64,000 nt of DNA. It comes from Solibacillus silvestris. GTDB lineage: Bacteria > Bacillota > Bacilli > Bacillales_A > Planococcaceae. The notes beneath the pieces were generated by a model, which saw only the letters and a program-made list of their open reading frames with translations, was not told where the DNA came from and searched no databases. How positions within the stretch are numbered: position 1 is the stretch's first letter; the number at the start of each line of letters is the position of its first letter. A program made the position numbers and the translations under genes. Shown piece after piece: positions 7,683-17,400 of the stretch. The stretch covers positions 3,555,001 to 3,619,000 of the forward strand of contig CP014609.1 of NCBI GenBank assembly GCA_001586195.1, read 5' to 3'.

Positions 7683-8720
7683 ATGAAAAACGTGACGAGC
7701 GATATTATCCAATTTAGAGGATCCCATTATGAGTTCGGTGTTTATCAGGGAGAGCTCTTAAAAAATTCGCCTCTTTTTTATAATAGAGAAAAGCTTTATA
7801 AACAATTGGATGATAGGTTTTCTATAGATAAAATATATGTTAAACAACTTTTAGCCCGTTTCGGCCCAGGAATTGAAGAAGAAATCGAAGGCCTCGCTTA
7901 TACACTTGGTTATAAGGAAGAACAGGCTTTACTTCATTATGGCGGATATTATGCAGCACACAAAAAAAGCGGCTGCTCTATTACGACAAACCCTTCTTAT
8001 ATGATCCGCAACTATGACAATGACCCCGAAAGCTATGATGGGCGTTTTGTATTATATGAACCAACTGACGGTGGCTATGCGACACTCGGACCTTCCATGC
8101 AAATTACAGGACGGATGGATGGGATGAATGAAAAAGGACTCGTCGTCGGTTATAACTTTGTAAATACGAAAAACAGGGCGGATGGCTTTGTATGCAATAT
8201 GATCGGGCGTCTGTTACTGGAGCGTTGCGCAACTGTTGAAGAGGGGATTTCATTACTAAAAAATATTCCCCATAAACATTCATTTAATTATGTATTACTA
8301 GATGCGGAGCAAACGATGGCGGCAGTAGAAGCATCTCCGCGCAATGTAGCTGTTCGGGACGCAACAGCCTGCACGAATCACTTTAAAGTTCTGACAGAAG
8401 AAAACCGTTACCGAACAGAGGATTCATTAGCGCGCGAACATATTATTTCGAATGCCCAAGAAACTCCACTTACTTTTGAAAATGCGTTCAAATTAATGAA
8501 TGGTATCGAAAATGGGGTCTTTGCGACAAAATACGGAGCATGGGATGGTACACTCCATACGGTTGGCTATTTACCAACTGAAGGTAAATGTATTATTGCT
8601 TTAGGTGGAGATGCATTGCCTATAGTTATCGATTTTAAATCGTGGCTAAGCGGAACTTATTTGCCTCTTTCGAAAATTAAAGGAAAACTTCATGCGACAA
8701 ATGGCTTTGCGAATGAATAA
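7683..8720 (+). CDS. C45-family linear amide hydrolase / acyltransferase
   Basis: Member of the Ntn-hydrolase group that includes isopenicillin-N acyltransferase (peptidase family C45) and choloylglycine hydrolases. These proteins self-cleave before a Cys that then acts as N-terminal nucleophile on amide bonds. The expected nucleophile is Cys98 in KKSGCSITT, followed by the family-typical IRNYDNDP. LYEPTDGG and GRMDGMNEKGL fit the core beta layers. The frame is open further upstream, but the ATG at 7683 has AAAGGAG eight bases before it and starts the domain (345 residues). No signal peptide, so probably cytoplasmic. It diverges from the exporter genes across a shared dyad. The substrate is unknown; quorum-signal, bile-salt or penicillin-type amides are all possible. 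Confidence 0.82.
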   Translation: MKNVTSDIIQFRGSHYEFGVYQGELLKNSPLFYNREKLYKQLDDRFSIDKIYVKQLLARFGPGIEEEIEGLAYTLGYKEEQALLHYGGYYAAHKKSGCSITTNPSYMIRNYDNDPESYDGRFVLYEPTDGGYATLGPSMQITGRMDGMNEKGLVVGYNFVNTKNRADGFVCNMIGRLLLERCATVEEGISLLKNIPHKHSFNYVLLDAEQTMAAVEASPRNVAVRDATACTNHFKVLTEENRYRTEDSLAREHIISNAQETPLTFENAFKLMNGIENGVFATKYGAWDGTLHTVGYLPTEGKCIIALGGDALPIVIDFKSWLSGTYLPLSKIKGKLHATNGFANE

Positions 8721-8722
8721 AG

Positions 8723-8764
8723 AAAAAACCCTTTCTCGGAAAAATTCCAAGAAAGGGTTTTGTA
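8723..8764. terminator. Bidirectional terminator between the hydrolase gene and rpsI
   Basis: AAAACCCTTTCT at 8725-8736 pairs with AGAAAGGGTTTT at 8750-8761, with A- and T-runs on the two sides. It serves the convergent hydrolase gene (+) and rpsI (-). Confidence 0.9.
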
Positions 8765-8790
8765 ATTTCGCAAAATAGTAATCGTAAAGA

Positions 8791-9183
8791 TTAACGTTTT
8801 GAGAACTGAGGTGCACGACGAGCGCCGCGTAGACCTGGTTTTTTACGTTCTTTCATACGTGAATCACGAGTTAATAGACCCGCTGATTTTAAAGCTGGGC
8901 GGAAGTCTGGATCAACTTGTAATAATGCACGTGCGATACCGTGACGGATTGCTCCAGCTTGACCTGTGAATCCACCACCGTTTACGTTAACGTGAACGTC
9001 ATATGAACCTTTAGTTTCTGTAGCTACTAATGGTTGGTTGATAATTAAGTGTAAAGTTTCGTATGGTAGGTAATCTGCAACATCACGGTTGTTGATTACT
9101 ACTTTACCTTCGCCTGGTACTAAACGTACGCGAGCAGTTGAGCTTTTACGGCGACCTGTGCCGATGTATTGTACTTGTGCCAA
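8791..9183 (-). CDS. rpsI: 30S ribosomal protein S9
   Basis: S9 of 130 residues. Its C-terminal tail reaches the P-site tRNA in the small subunit head. The family pattern is clear: [14 protein letters not shown] at the start, [19 protein letters not shown] in the middle and the basic end RRAPQFSKR with the final Lys-Arg. The start codon is TTG (9183-9181), set eight bases after AGGAGG. It follows rplM by 29 bases and is the last gene before a terminator. Confidence 0.98.
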   Translation of the reverse strand: MAQVQYIGTGRRKSSTARVRLVPGEGKVVINNRDVADYLPYETLHLIINQPLVATETKGSYDVHVNVNGGGFTGQAGAIRHGIARALLQVDPDFRPALKSAGLLTRDSRMKERKKPGLRGARRAPQFSKR

Positions 9184-9212
9184 AGTTATTTCCTCCTATT
9201 ATAGTTTATTGA

Positions 9213-9650
9213 TTAACCACGTAACTCGTAAGCTTCTGGTTTTTGTGCAGCATGTGGATGTTCAGAACCAGTGTAAACGTTCAATTTAGAGAACATTTGA
9301 CGACCTAAAGAGTTCTTTGGAAGCATACCTTTAATTGCTAACTCAAGCATTTGAGTTGGGTATTTTTCCTTCATTTCACCAGCTGTACGTTGTTTTAAAC
9401 CACCAGCGAACTGAGTGTGACGGTAGTAAATTTTCTTTTGTAATTTGTTACCTGTTAACTCAATTTTATCAGCGTTGATGATGATCACATGATCTCCTGT
9501 ATCAACGTTTGGTGTGAAAGTTGGTTTATGTTTACCGCGTAAGATAGAAGCTACTTCAGAAGCTAAACGACCTAACGTTTGGCCTTCTGCGTCAACTACT
9601 AACCATTTACGTTCTACTTCTTGACCTTTAGCCATGAAAGTTGTGCGCAT
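9213..9650 (-). CDS. rplM: 50S ribosomal protein L13
   Basis: L13 of 145 residues, an early-assembling large-subunit protein. Diagnostic stretches are [37 protein letters not shown] and the end [20 protein letters not shown] start with AGGAGG eight bases upstream. It heads the rplM-rpsI pair, which has its own promoter about 110 bases upstream and a structured-looking leader. Confidence 0.98.
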   Translation of the reverse strand: MRTTFMAKGQEVERKWLVVDAEGQTLGRLASEVASILRGKHKPTFTPNVDTGDHVIIINADKIELTGNKLQKKIYYRHTQFAGGLKQRTAGEMKEKYPTQMLELAIKGMLPKNSLGRQMFSKLNVYTGSEHPHAAQKPEAYELRG

Positions 9651-9750
9651 GTTTGTATCCTCCTAATCGATATGAATTACCGTTATTTTTCATTATATAC
9701 ACTTTATAAGTTTCGGGGCTTATTATTGTGGTGGTAATGAAAATACCATA
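9651..9750 (-). promoter_or_regulatory. Leader of rplM, candidate L13 autoregulatory leader
   Basis: About 100 transcribed bases lie between the promoter and the rplM start. A small hairpin TGGTA-ttttcat-TACCA forms at its 5' end, followed by less clear structure. Firmicutes are known to carry an L13-leader RNA family in this position. I infer identity from position, not from a model match. Confidence 0.4.
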
Positions 9751-9754
9751 CATC

Positions 9755-9783
9755 ATCATATACTGGATCGCGTTTAAAGTCAA
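9755..9783 (-). promoter_or_regulatory. Sigma-A promoter of rplM-rpsI
   Basis: On the minus strand TTGACT (9783-9778) and TATGAT (9760-9755) are separated by 17 bases, close to the sigma-A consensus. Transcription would start near 9748. Confidence 0.85.
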
Positions 9784-9880
9784 GATATTTAATTGAACAC
9801 CTGGAGAGGTTGTTAACCCTTTTCACAAGCCGATTTCTCTAGGATTTTATAGAGAAAAGGAAAACTTTTTCAAAAAAAAA

Positions 9881-10630
9881 TCACAAATCTTGATAAAAAA
9901 CTTGTTCTAAATATAGACCATGTGCTGGTGCTGTTTTACCTGCTTGTGCACGGTCCATCGAAGCAATCGTCTTTTCTAATGAAGAAGCTTCTCTTCGTCC
10001 AACGCCAACTTCCCATAATGTACCTGCAATAATCCGCACCATATTATATAAAAAGCCGTTGCCGCTAATTGTCATATGCAGCTCTTCCCCTTGCCAGACA
10101 AGTTCCAGCGTTTCAACCGTACGTACTTTGTCTACAACACTCGTATTCGCCGCGCAGAAACAGCTGAAGTCATGTGTCCCGACAATTGCTTGTGCGGCTT
10201 CACGCATTGCTTCTACATTCGGCTTTACTCCACCTGTCTCGACTGTATAGTGTCTTCTAAACGGGCTTTGAACAGTGCTGCAATCCCAAATATATCGGTA
10301 ACGCTTGCCTGATACATCATAGCGGGCATGAAAGTCTTCCTTTACTTGCTCCATGTGGAGTACACGAATATCACGCGGCAATTGGACATTTAATGCCTTT
10401 TGAAATTTCTCGGGCGGAATCTCTAGAGCTGTATCAAAATGTATAACCTGACCCGTTGCATGGACACGCGCATCTGTACGGCCGCTTGCTGTAATTTTAA
10501 CTTGTGTCCCTTTTTGCATTGTTGTTAATACTTTTTCGATTTCCAGCTGTACTGTACGTTCACCCGGCTGCACCTGATAGCCGGCAAAGCCGGTACCGTC
10601 ATAGCTAATCGTTGCTTTTAATCTCACCAT
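9881..10630 (-). CDS. truA: tRNA pseudouridine(38-40) synthase TruA
   Basis: TruA (249 residues) isomerises uridines 38-40 in the anticodon stem-loop of many tRNAs. The catalytic Asp is in SGRTDARVHATGQ near residue 55. Other family stretches are ISYDGTGFAGYQ at the start, FLYNMVRIIAGTL, and HGLYLEQVFY at the end. It follows ecfT by only 12 bases and is the last gene of the ecfA1-ecfA2-ecfT-truA unit, as in B. subtilis. Confidence 0.96.
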   Translation of the reverse strand: MVRLKATISYDGTGFAGYQVQPGERTVQLEIEKVLTTMQKGTQVKITASGRTDARVHATGQVIHFDTALEIPPEKFQKALNVQLPRDIRVLHMEQVKEDFHARYDVSGKRYRYIWDCSTVQSPFRRHYTVETGGVKPNVEAMREAAQAIVGTHDFSCFCAANTSVVDKVRTVETLELVWQGEELHMTISGNGFLYNMVRIIAGTLWEVGVGRREASSLEKTIASMDRAQAGKTAPAHGLYLEQVFYQDL

Positions 10631-10642
10631 ATCTTTACTCCT

Positions 10643-11440
10643 CTAACTGCGCAGCATCCATAACAGGACGCCCAATAATACAAGTACAACTAAAATAGCC
10701 GTATCTCTAACCATCCACTTTAGCTGACGGTATTTCGTACGCCCTTCTCCCCCACGGTAGCCGCGCACTTCCATTGCAGTCGCTAAATCTTCCGCTCGTT
10801 TAAATGCACTGACAAAGAGCGGTACTAACAATGGCACGACCGCCTTTAGACGATCTTTAATTGGTCCTGCACTTAAATCTGAACCACGAGCCATCTGTGC
10901 TTTCATAATTTTATCTGTCTCATCCATTAATGTTGGAATGAAACGTAAAGAAATCGACATCATTAGTGCAAGCTCATGAACAGGCAGCTTTACCTTTTTA
11001 AACGGATCGAGCAGTACTTCCAGACCGTCCGTAATTGAAATAGGGGAAGTCGTTAACGTTAAGATCGATGTCATAAATACTAGCATTAAAAAGCGCATTG
11101 ATATGAACATCCCTTGTCGTAAGCCTTCTTCGAATATTTTTATAAAGCCAAGATCAACTAATACAGGTCCTTCCCTCGTCATAAACAAATGCAAAATCAA
11201 AGTGAAGAGCATTAAGAATATGACAGGTTTTAAGCCGTTGATTAAAAAATAAAGGCGTATTCTCGACAGTAAAATAACGAGTAATGTAAACGCCAAAAGC
11301 AGCGCATAGGTTACCACATTATTGGCAAAAAAGACTACGATAATAAATGCAAAAACAAAAAGCAGCTTTGAACGCGGATCGAGCTTATGCACAAATGAAT
11401 TTCCTGGTATATAGCGCCCAAAAATCATTTTTTCCATCAT
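10643..11440 (-). CDS. ecfT: Energy-coupling factor transporter transmembrane protein EcfT
   Basis: EcfT (265 residues) is the membrane scaffold that links the two ATPases to interchangeable substrate-binding S components for vitamins and metals. The N-terminus holds several membrane segments. The two Ala/Val-Arg-Gly signatures of the coupling helices are present (MARGSD and EVRGYRGG, about residues 180 and 220), followed by a last membrane segment (DTAILVVLVLLGVLL). The start overlaps the ecfA2 stop by four bases (ATGA). No S component is in the window, so this is the shared (group II) module. Confidence 0.95.
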   Translation of the reverse strand: MMEKMIFGRYIPGNSFVHKLDPRSKLLFVFAFIIVVFFANNVVTYALLLAFTLLVILLSRIRLYFLINGLKPVIFLMLFTLILHLFMTREGPVLVDLGFIKIFEEGLRQGMFISMRFLMLVFMTSILTLTTSPISITDGLEVLLDPFKKVKLPVHELALMMSISLRFIPTLMDETDKIMKAQMARGSDLSAGPIKDRLKAVVPLLVPLFVSAFKRAEDLATAMEVRGYRGGEGRTKYRQLKWMVRDTAILVVLVLLGVLLWMLRS

Positions 11441-12309
11441 TGCTGTTCACGCCCCTTTGGAATGGCCTGTCCTATTTCTACGGCAAGCTCTTCTTCAGTT
11501 AAGCATACTTTTTCTAACGTTTTACCCATCATCTTCTCTACCTGATGCTGAAAACGAACAATACGTGGCGGCTCCAGACGGAATTGGGCAAGCGTTTGAC
11601 GATCGCTGAAAATCGTACGCGGATCTCCAGTTAACACACACCGTCCTTCATGCATAATTGCAACCGAATCCGCATAACGTGCTGCATCTTCCATACTATG
11701 TGTTACAAGTATTGTTGTTAAACCGCGCTCTTTATGTAGCGTATAAAATAAGTCCATAATTTCCTTTTGACCACGTGGATCAAGACCCGCTGTTGGCTCA
11801 TCCAACACAATCACTTCAGGATCCATTGCCAGTACACCCGCAATGGCAACACGGCGCATCTGTCCACCTGATAGGTCGAATGGGGATTTGTCCAATATTT
11901 CTTCCGGTAACCCTACTAACGAAATCAGCTCACGGGCACGTTTTTCCGCTTCTTCTTCAGACACCCCAAAATTCATCGGACCAAACATAATATCCTTTAA
12001 TACGGTTTCCTCAAAAAGTTGGTGCTCAGGAAATTGGAACACGATGCCTACTTTTTGACGTACTGTTTTTAAGTCTTTTGCCTTTTTTCCGGCTTCAATG
12101 ATTCGATCCCCGATTTTCACTGTACCGCTCGAAGGTTTTAATAGTCCATTAAAGTGAAGGAGGATTGTTGATTTCCCAGAACCTGTATGTCCGATAATCG
12201 CCTGAAATGTTCCACTTTTAATTGTTAAGTCAACCTCATGTAAAGCTTGCTTTTCAAATGGAGTGCCTTTTGCATAGGCATAGCTTACTTGTTGAAGTTG
12301 GATGTCCAT
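11437..12309 (-). CDS. ecfA2: Energy-coupling factor ATPase EcfA2
   Basis: Second ATPase of the ECF module (290 residues). Motifs: Walker A GHTGSGKST, Q-loop FQFPEHQLF, signature LSGGQMRRVAIAGVL, Walker B VIVLDEPTAGLDP, switch His in VTHSMEDA. The FPEHQLF stretch is typical of ECF ATPases. Its first 25 bases overlap the end of ecfA1, showing tight coupling of the two subunits. Confidence 0.95.
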   Translation of the reverse strand: MDIQLQQVSYAYAKGTPFEKQALHEVDLTIKSGTFQAIIGHTGSGKSTILLHFNGLLKPSSGTVKIGDRIIEAGKKAKDLKTVRQKVGIVFQFPEHQLFEETVLKDIMFGPMNFGVSEEEAEKRARELISLVGLPEEILDKSPFDLSGGQMRRVAIAGVLAMDPEVIVLDEPTAGLDPRGQKEIMDLFYTLHKERGLTTILVTHSMEDAARYADSVAIMHEGRCVLTGDPRTIFSDRQTLAQFRLEPPRIVRFQHQVEKMMGKTLEKVCLTEEELAVEIGQAIPKGREQQ

Positions 12310-13130
12310 AAGTCATTCACCAGCTCTTCTTCTGTCATATGTTGTCCTACAAGTTGTACACCTTGTGCTTGCAACAGCTTCGTCATTTTCATCGCAAACG
12401 GCATATCCAAACCAAACTGTACGAGATCATCACCTAAAGCAAAAATCTCTTCCGGCGTTCCCTCAGCGTATTTTTTGCCGGCATTCATAAAAATAATGCG
12501 ATCGGCCAACAATGCTTCTTCGAGATCATGAGTTATCGCGAGTACCGTAAGATCAATTTCTTTACGCAATGCTTCCACGATTGTTAACACTTCTTCACGG
12601 CCTTGAGGATCCAGCATCGATGTCGCTTCATCCAATATTAATATTTGCGGATGCATCGCTAGTGCCCCTGCAATGGCAACACGCTGCTTTTGTCCGCCTG
12701 ATAAATGATGAGGCTCGTGGTTGATAAAGTCTTCCATCTTTACTTGTCTCAGTGCATTGTGCACACGTTTAACCATTTCTTCATGCGGAACACCGTTGTT
12801 TTCCAACGAGAAAGCTACATCATCCTGCACAGTAGCCCCTACAAACTGATTGTCCGGATTTTGAAAGACAATACCAATCTGCGAACGAATATCCCATATA
12901 TTTTCTTCTGTGAGGATTTCACGTTTAATCCGGATTTCCCCTTGCTGTGGCATTAGTAAGCCACTCATCAATTTAGCCATTGTCGATTTTCCGGAGCCAT
13001 TATGGCCGACAATCGTAATCCATTCCCCTTTATTGATTGTAAAAGAAACATCCTCTACTGCATTGCGTGTATGAGGCTCTTCCGGTGTATAGGAGTAGGT
13101 TACTTGATTAAATGATAAAATTTCACTCAT
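12285..13130 (-). CDS. ecfA1: Energy-coupling factor ATPase EcfA1
   Basis: First ATPase of the ECF module (281 residues). Motifs: Walker A GHNGSGKST, Q-loop FQNPDNQFVGATV, signature LSGGQKQRVAIAGAL, Walker B ILILDEATSMLDP, switch His in ITHDLEEA. The C-terminal ~60 residues form the ECF-specific dimerisation part. It opens the ecfA1-ecfA2-ecfT-truA unit and is separated from rplQ by a 442-base gap containing a strong terminator and an unexplained structured element. Confidence 0.95.
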   Translation of the reverse strand: MSEILSFNQVTYSYTPEEPHTRNAVEDVSFTINKGEWITIVGHNGSGKSTMAKLMSGLLMPQQGEIRIKREILTEENIWDIRSQIGIVFQNPDNQFVGATVQDDVAFSLENNGVPHEEMVKRVHNALRQVKMEDFINHEPHHLSGGQKQRVAIAGALAMHPQILILDEATSMLDPQGREEVLTIVEALRKEIDLTVLAITHDLEEALLADRIIFMNAGKKYAEGTPEEIFALGDDLVQFGLDMPFAMKMTKLLQAQGVQLVGQHMTEEELVNDLWTSNFNK

Positions 13131-13205
13131 GCGCAGCTACTCTCCCCTCTGCTTCGCTATTGTATGACATATTAGTAGTCAGTTTAAATTTCCCAGGAAA
13201 TGATA

Positions 13206-13233
13206 CCTATATAAAAATAAAGCACGTTTTCAA
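13206..13233 (-). promoter_or_regulatory. Possible promoter of ecfA1-ecfA2-ecfT-truA
   Basis: On the minus strand TTGAAA (13233-13228) and TATAGG (13211-13206) are 16 bases apart, 76 bases before the ecfA1 start. The -10 is imperfect, so this is a candidate only; a promoter somewhere after the rplQ terminator is required. Confidence 0.4.
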
Positions 13234-13291
13234 ACAAGTTTTGCGCGAACGGCCACCTATCTAAACGTACTTTATGTTTGCATATGTATTG

Positions 13292-13420
13292 GGAATTCAG
13301 GGGCTCAACCCTTCATTCCATAAATAAAAAAGCGCGCACCTCATTCAGAGAAATGCGCTTGTCGTTACATTTACAAAATTCGCGGGTGCTCAAGCCCGAG
13401 AATTCGTTGAATGAGGTGCG
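13292..13420. other. Unassigned structured element upstream of ecfA1
   Basis: Inside the 442-base gap between ecfA1 and rplQ are three kinds of structure. A 13-bp perfect inverted repeat links 13335-13347 and 13408-13420. Two hairpins, at 13292-13319 and 13377-13404, both show the minus-strand loop TTGAGC on GGG/CCC stems. AAGCGC (13360-13355) and GCGCTT (13335-13330) are followed by six T on the minus strand, giving a terminator-like stem that competes with the 13-bp pairing. No coding frame fits. It could be a cis-acting attenuator for the ecf operon or a small RNA gene on either strand. I match it to no known riboswitch. Confidence 0.5.
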
Positions 13421-13508
13421 GAGAGCTAAACGAGACGCCAGTATTTACTACCCCGCTCATCATAACGCTCAGCTTAATTATGTCGTATAAATCAATTTTG
13501 TTTATATA

Positions 13509-13552
13509 AAAAAGGGGTGCGGGTTCAACCGGTGAACCGGACACCCCTTTTC
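13509..13552. terminator. Terminator of the alpha operon (after rplQ)
   Basis: GGGGTG (13514-13519) pairs with CACCCC (13542-13547), with an inner GGTTCA/TGAACC stem. An A-run precedes and a T-run follows, so it ends rplQ transcription on the minus strand and could act on the plus strand too. Confidence 0.93.
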
Positions 13553-13572
13553 CACCTGTATGTTATTAAGAA

Positions 13573-13950
13573 TTAAACTAATTCGATAACTACTACTGGT
13601 GCGCCGTCTCCACGACGAGGACCTACTTTAAGAATACGAGTGTAACCACCTTGACGCTCCGCATAACGAGGTGCGATATCGTCAAATAATTTTTGAAGTG
13701 CAAAAACAGTTTTTTCTTCTTCGCCTTCTCCAACTGTTACTAGCTCACGACGGATGAATGCTGCTGCCTGACGACGAGCATGTAAATCTCCGCGTTTACC
13801 TAAAGTAATCATTTTCTCAACAGCTTTACGAGTTTCTTTAGCGCGCGCTTCAGTAGTTTCGATGCGCTCGTTGATGATTAAATCAGTAGCTAAGTCGCGT
13901 AATAATGCTTTACGTTGAGAACTTGTACGACCAAGTTTTCTGTAACCCAT
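13573..13950 (-). CDS. rplQ: 50S ribosomal protein L17
   Basis: L17 of 125 residues, near the peptide exit tunnel. The family start [19 protein letters not shown] and the end of [21 protein letters not shown] are clear. It carries the short insertion around [13 protein letters not shown] seen in Gram-positive forms. It follows rpoA by 56 bases and closes the S10-spc-alpha cluster ahead of a strong terminator. Confidence 0.98.
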   Translation of the reverse strand: MGYRKLGRTSSQRKALLRDLATDLIINERIETTEARAKETRKAVEKMITLGKRGDLHARRQAAAFIRRELVTVGEGEEEKTVFALQKLFDDIAPRYAERQGGYTRILKVGPRRGDGAPVVVIELV

Positions 13951-14006
13951 GGACGTTTCCCTCCTTTTAAATATATCTGATCTAGCTAAATTTTATAATT
14001 TTTCGC

Positions 14007-14951
14007 TTAGTCTTCTTTACGCAATCCTAAACCAAGCTCTTCTAACTTATGCTTAACTTCTTCAAGAGACTTACGACCAAGATTACGTACTTTCATCATA
14101 TCGTCTTCTGACTTGTTAGCTAATTCTAGTACCGTATTGATACCAGCACGCTTCAAGCAGTTGTAAGAACGAACAGAAAGATCAAGTTCTTCGATAGTCA
14201 TCTCTAATACTTTTTCTTTTTGGTCTTCTTCTTTTTCGACCATGATTTCAGCAGTTTGTGCCTCGTTCGTCATGCCAACGAAGATATTTAAGTGTTCAGT
14301 TAAAATTTTCGCTCCAAGTGAAATCGCCTCTTTAGGACCGATGCTTCCATCTGTCCATACATCAAGTGATAACTTGTCGTAGTCAGAATTTTGTCCAACA
14401 CGAGTGTTCTCTACTTGGAAGTTGACGCGTGAAACTGGAGTGTAAATAGAGTCGATCGGGATCACGCCGATAGGAAGATCCTCACGTTTGTTTTGATCAG
14501 CAGGAGTATAACCACGGCCACGCTGTGCGTACATACGCATACGTAAATGACCGTTCTTAGCGATTGTTGCGATATATAGATCTGGGTTTAAAATTTCTAC
14601 ATCACTGTCATGTGTAATGTCAGCTGCAGTAACCGTTCCGTCACCTTTTACATCAATCTCAATAACTTTTTCTTCGTCAGAGTAGATTTTTAAAGCTAGC
14701 TTTTTCACGTTTAAGATAATCGAAGCGACATCTTCTACAACGCCTTCTACAGTTGAGAATTCGTGTAATACGCCGTCAATTTGAATTGACGTAACAGCAG
14801 CTCCAGGTAATGAAGACAGAAGGATACGACGTAGAGAATTCCCCAAAGTATTACCATAACCGCGTTCAAGCGGTTCTACAACAAACTTGCCGTATTTGGC
14901 ATCTTCGCTAATCTCCACTGTTTCAATCTTTGGTTTTTCAATTTCGATCAT
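14007..14951 (-). CDS. rpoA: RNA polymerase subunit alpha
   Basis: Alpha subunit, 314 residues. The N-terminal domain (about 1-230) dimerises and carries beta and beta-prime; it shows the family segment [24 protein letters not shown]. The C-terminal domain (about 245-314) binds UP elements and activators; it contains [19 protein letters not shown] and [14 protein letters not shown]. It lies between rpsK and rplQ, with a 144-base gap upstream that contains a candidate internal promoter. Confidence 0.99.
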   Translation of the reverse strand: MIEIEKPKIETVEISEDAKYGKFVVEPLERGYGNTLGNSLRRILLSSLPGAAVTSIQIDGVLHEFSTVEGVVEDVASIILNVKKLALKIYSDEEKVIEIDVKGDGTVTAADITHDSDVEILNPDLYIATIAKNGHLRMRMYAQRGRGYTPADQNKREDLPIGVIPIDSIYTPVSRVNFQVENTRVGQNSDYDKLSLDVWTDGSIGPKEAISLGAKILTEHLNIFVGMTNEAQTAEIMVEKEEDQKEKVLEMTIEELDLSVRSYNCLKRAGINTVLELANKSEDDMMKVRNLGRKSLEEVKHKLEELGLGLRKED

Positions 14952-15019
14952 TCCAATTTACCCTCCTTCAAAACATCTAATGTATAGGTTCTTATCATCA
15001 AGTTGTTAATCTGAGTTAG

Positions 15020-15048
15020 ACTATAAAATGCACAAGACTTTTGTACAA
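15020..15048 (-). promoter_or_regulatory. Candidate internal promoter of rpoA-rplQ
   Basis: TTGTAC (15048-15043) and TATAGT (15025-15020) on the minus strand are 17 bases apart in the 144-base rpsK-rpoA gap. Just upstream, TAGAAGTA and TACTTCTA form a hairpin after the rpsK stop without a T-run. Confidence 0.5.
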
Positions 15049-15095
15049 AGTAACATGATGTACGTAGAAGTAATTATACTTCTAAGCTGCACCCA

Positions 15096-15503
<408 letters not shown>

Positions 15504-15511
15504 TTACTTAA

Positions 15512-15877
15512 TTATTTTTTCTTGTTCGCTACAGTCTTACGTGGACCTTTACGCGTACGCGCATTGTTTTTCGTATTTTGACCACGAACAGGTAAACCAC
15601 GACGGTGACGGATACCACGGTTTGAAGCAATTTCCATTAAACGTTTGATGTTTAAAGAAACTTCACGACGTAAGTCACCTTCAGTTTTGTATGAATCTAA
15701 TTGTTCACGAATTTGGTTTAATTGATCTTCTGTTAAGTCTTTAACGCGAGTATTTTCGTCAATACCTGCACCTGCTAATACTTTTTGAGAAGTAGTTTTA
15801 CCAATACCGTAAATGTATGTTAATGAAATTACAACGCGTTTGTCGCGAGGAATATCAACACCAGCAATACGTGCCAT
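15512..15877 (-). CDS. rpsM: 30S ribosomal protein S13
   Basis: S13 of 121 residues, in the small-subunit head where it contacts the large subunit and the P-site tRNA. The start [20 protein letters not shown], the [13 protein letters not shown] segment and the lysine-rich tail are diagnostic. It lies between rpmJ and rpsK. Confidence 0.98.
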   Translation of the reverse strand: MARIAGVDIPRDKRVVISLTYIYGIGKTTSQKVLAGAGIDENTRVKDLTEDQLNQIREQLDSYKTEGDLRREVSLNIKRLMEIASNRGIRHRRGLPVRGQNTKNNARTRKGPRKTVANKKK

Positions 15878-15901
15878 TCGTTAGTGCACCTCCTTGATTA
15901 A

Positions 15902-16015
<114 letters not shown>

Positions 16016-16052
16016 CTAACCTAACCTCCTTAATAGTCCGGAGTGCAAAAGA

Positions 16053-16271
16053 TTATTTAAAACGGTATGTGATACGACCGCGAGTTAAATCATAAGGAGA
16101 TAACTCAATAGTAACCTTATCTCCAGGTAGGATACGGATAAAGTGCATACGGATCTTTCCAGATACGTGTGCAAGCACAGTGTGCCCATTTTCTAATTCT
16201 ACCTTAAACATCGCGTTTGGCAAAGTCTCAAGAACTGTCCCTTCGACTTCAATTACATCGTCTTTCGCCAT
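16053..16271 (-). CDS. infA: Translation initiation factor IF-1
   Basis: IF-1, 72 residues, a single OB-fold protein that occupies the ribosomal A site during initiation. The family pattern is complete, from the start [20 protein letters not shown] through [20 protein letters not shown] to the end GRITYRFK. It follows a 413-base gap after adk; in B. subtilis map and a small KOW-domain gene lie there. Confidence 0.98.
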   Translation of the reverse strand: MAKDDVIEVEGTVLETLPNAMFKVELENGHTVLAHVSGKIRMHFIRILPGDKVTIELSPYDLTRGRITYRFK

Positions 16272-16684
16272 CTTCTCGACTCCCTTCTATATGCTTATAT
16301 CAAAAAACTCATGCGAGCTCTTGCAACTGTTTCTCCTAATTAAGAAGCAACTCGTTTCAACATATGGTTTGGATTGCATGAGAGATGTAGAATAAGACGC
16401 TCGTCTGGTTTCGCTTCACACAATCCATGGAAACAGTATCCTATAAGGAACCGCATCCTTATGTTAACACGATAGCCGGAATGTCTTGATGAGAGATTCA
16501 TACCCGTTACACAGATGCTTCCACGAAACCCATTATACGTTACAAAGATGTCATCACACTATTTAAGTGCTCAACCTTTATAGTATATACCGGGCACAAT
16601 ATGCTTTTGCAACTCTCAAAAAATTATGTTTCGTTGTTGCCTCCGCATGACTACCGCGGAAGCTGTCTAGCGCCCGGACGGATA
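16272..16684. other. 413-base gap between infA and adk
   Basis: No gene is supported here. The segment holds the promoter candidate noted at 16584-16612 and an 8-bp hairpin (GCTTCCGC/GCGGAGGC on the minus strand, about 16644-16668) just after adk. The only minus-strand frame of note (16340-16456, 38 codons) has no proper ribosome binding site. It probably replaces the map and KOW-gene positions of other Bacillales and would be transcribed as a long infA leader. Confidence 0.6.
16584..16612 (-). promoter_or_regulatory. Candidate promoter of infA and the downstream alpha-operon genes
   Basis: TTGCAA (16612-16607) and TATATA (16589-16584) are separated by 17 bases on the minus strand, about 300 bases before infA. 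A further TATAAT nearby lacks a good -35 element. The long gap makes a separate promoter plausible. Confidence 0.5.
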
Positions 16685-17353
<669 letters not shown>

Positions 17354-17400
17354 TTATAGCATAAGCCGGTAAGGAAACGAGAATGTTTCCTAAACCTGCA

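Noticed and set aside
9790-9880. Terminator after truA
   Set aside because: TTCTCTA/TAGAGAA can pair but lacks a T-run in the right place; left uncalled.
13278-13490. 70-codon plus-strand frame in the rplQ-ecfA1 gap
   Set aside because: No ribosome binding site; the sequence is explained by the paired structures.
16340-16456. 38-codon minus-strand frame in the infA leader
   Set aside because: Only AAGG directly touching the ATG, no family resemblance; not enough to call a gene or a KOW remnant.
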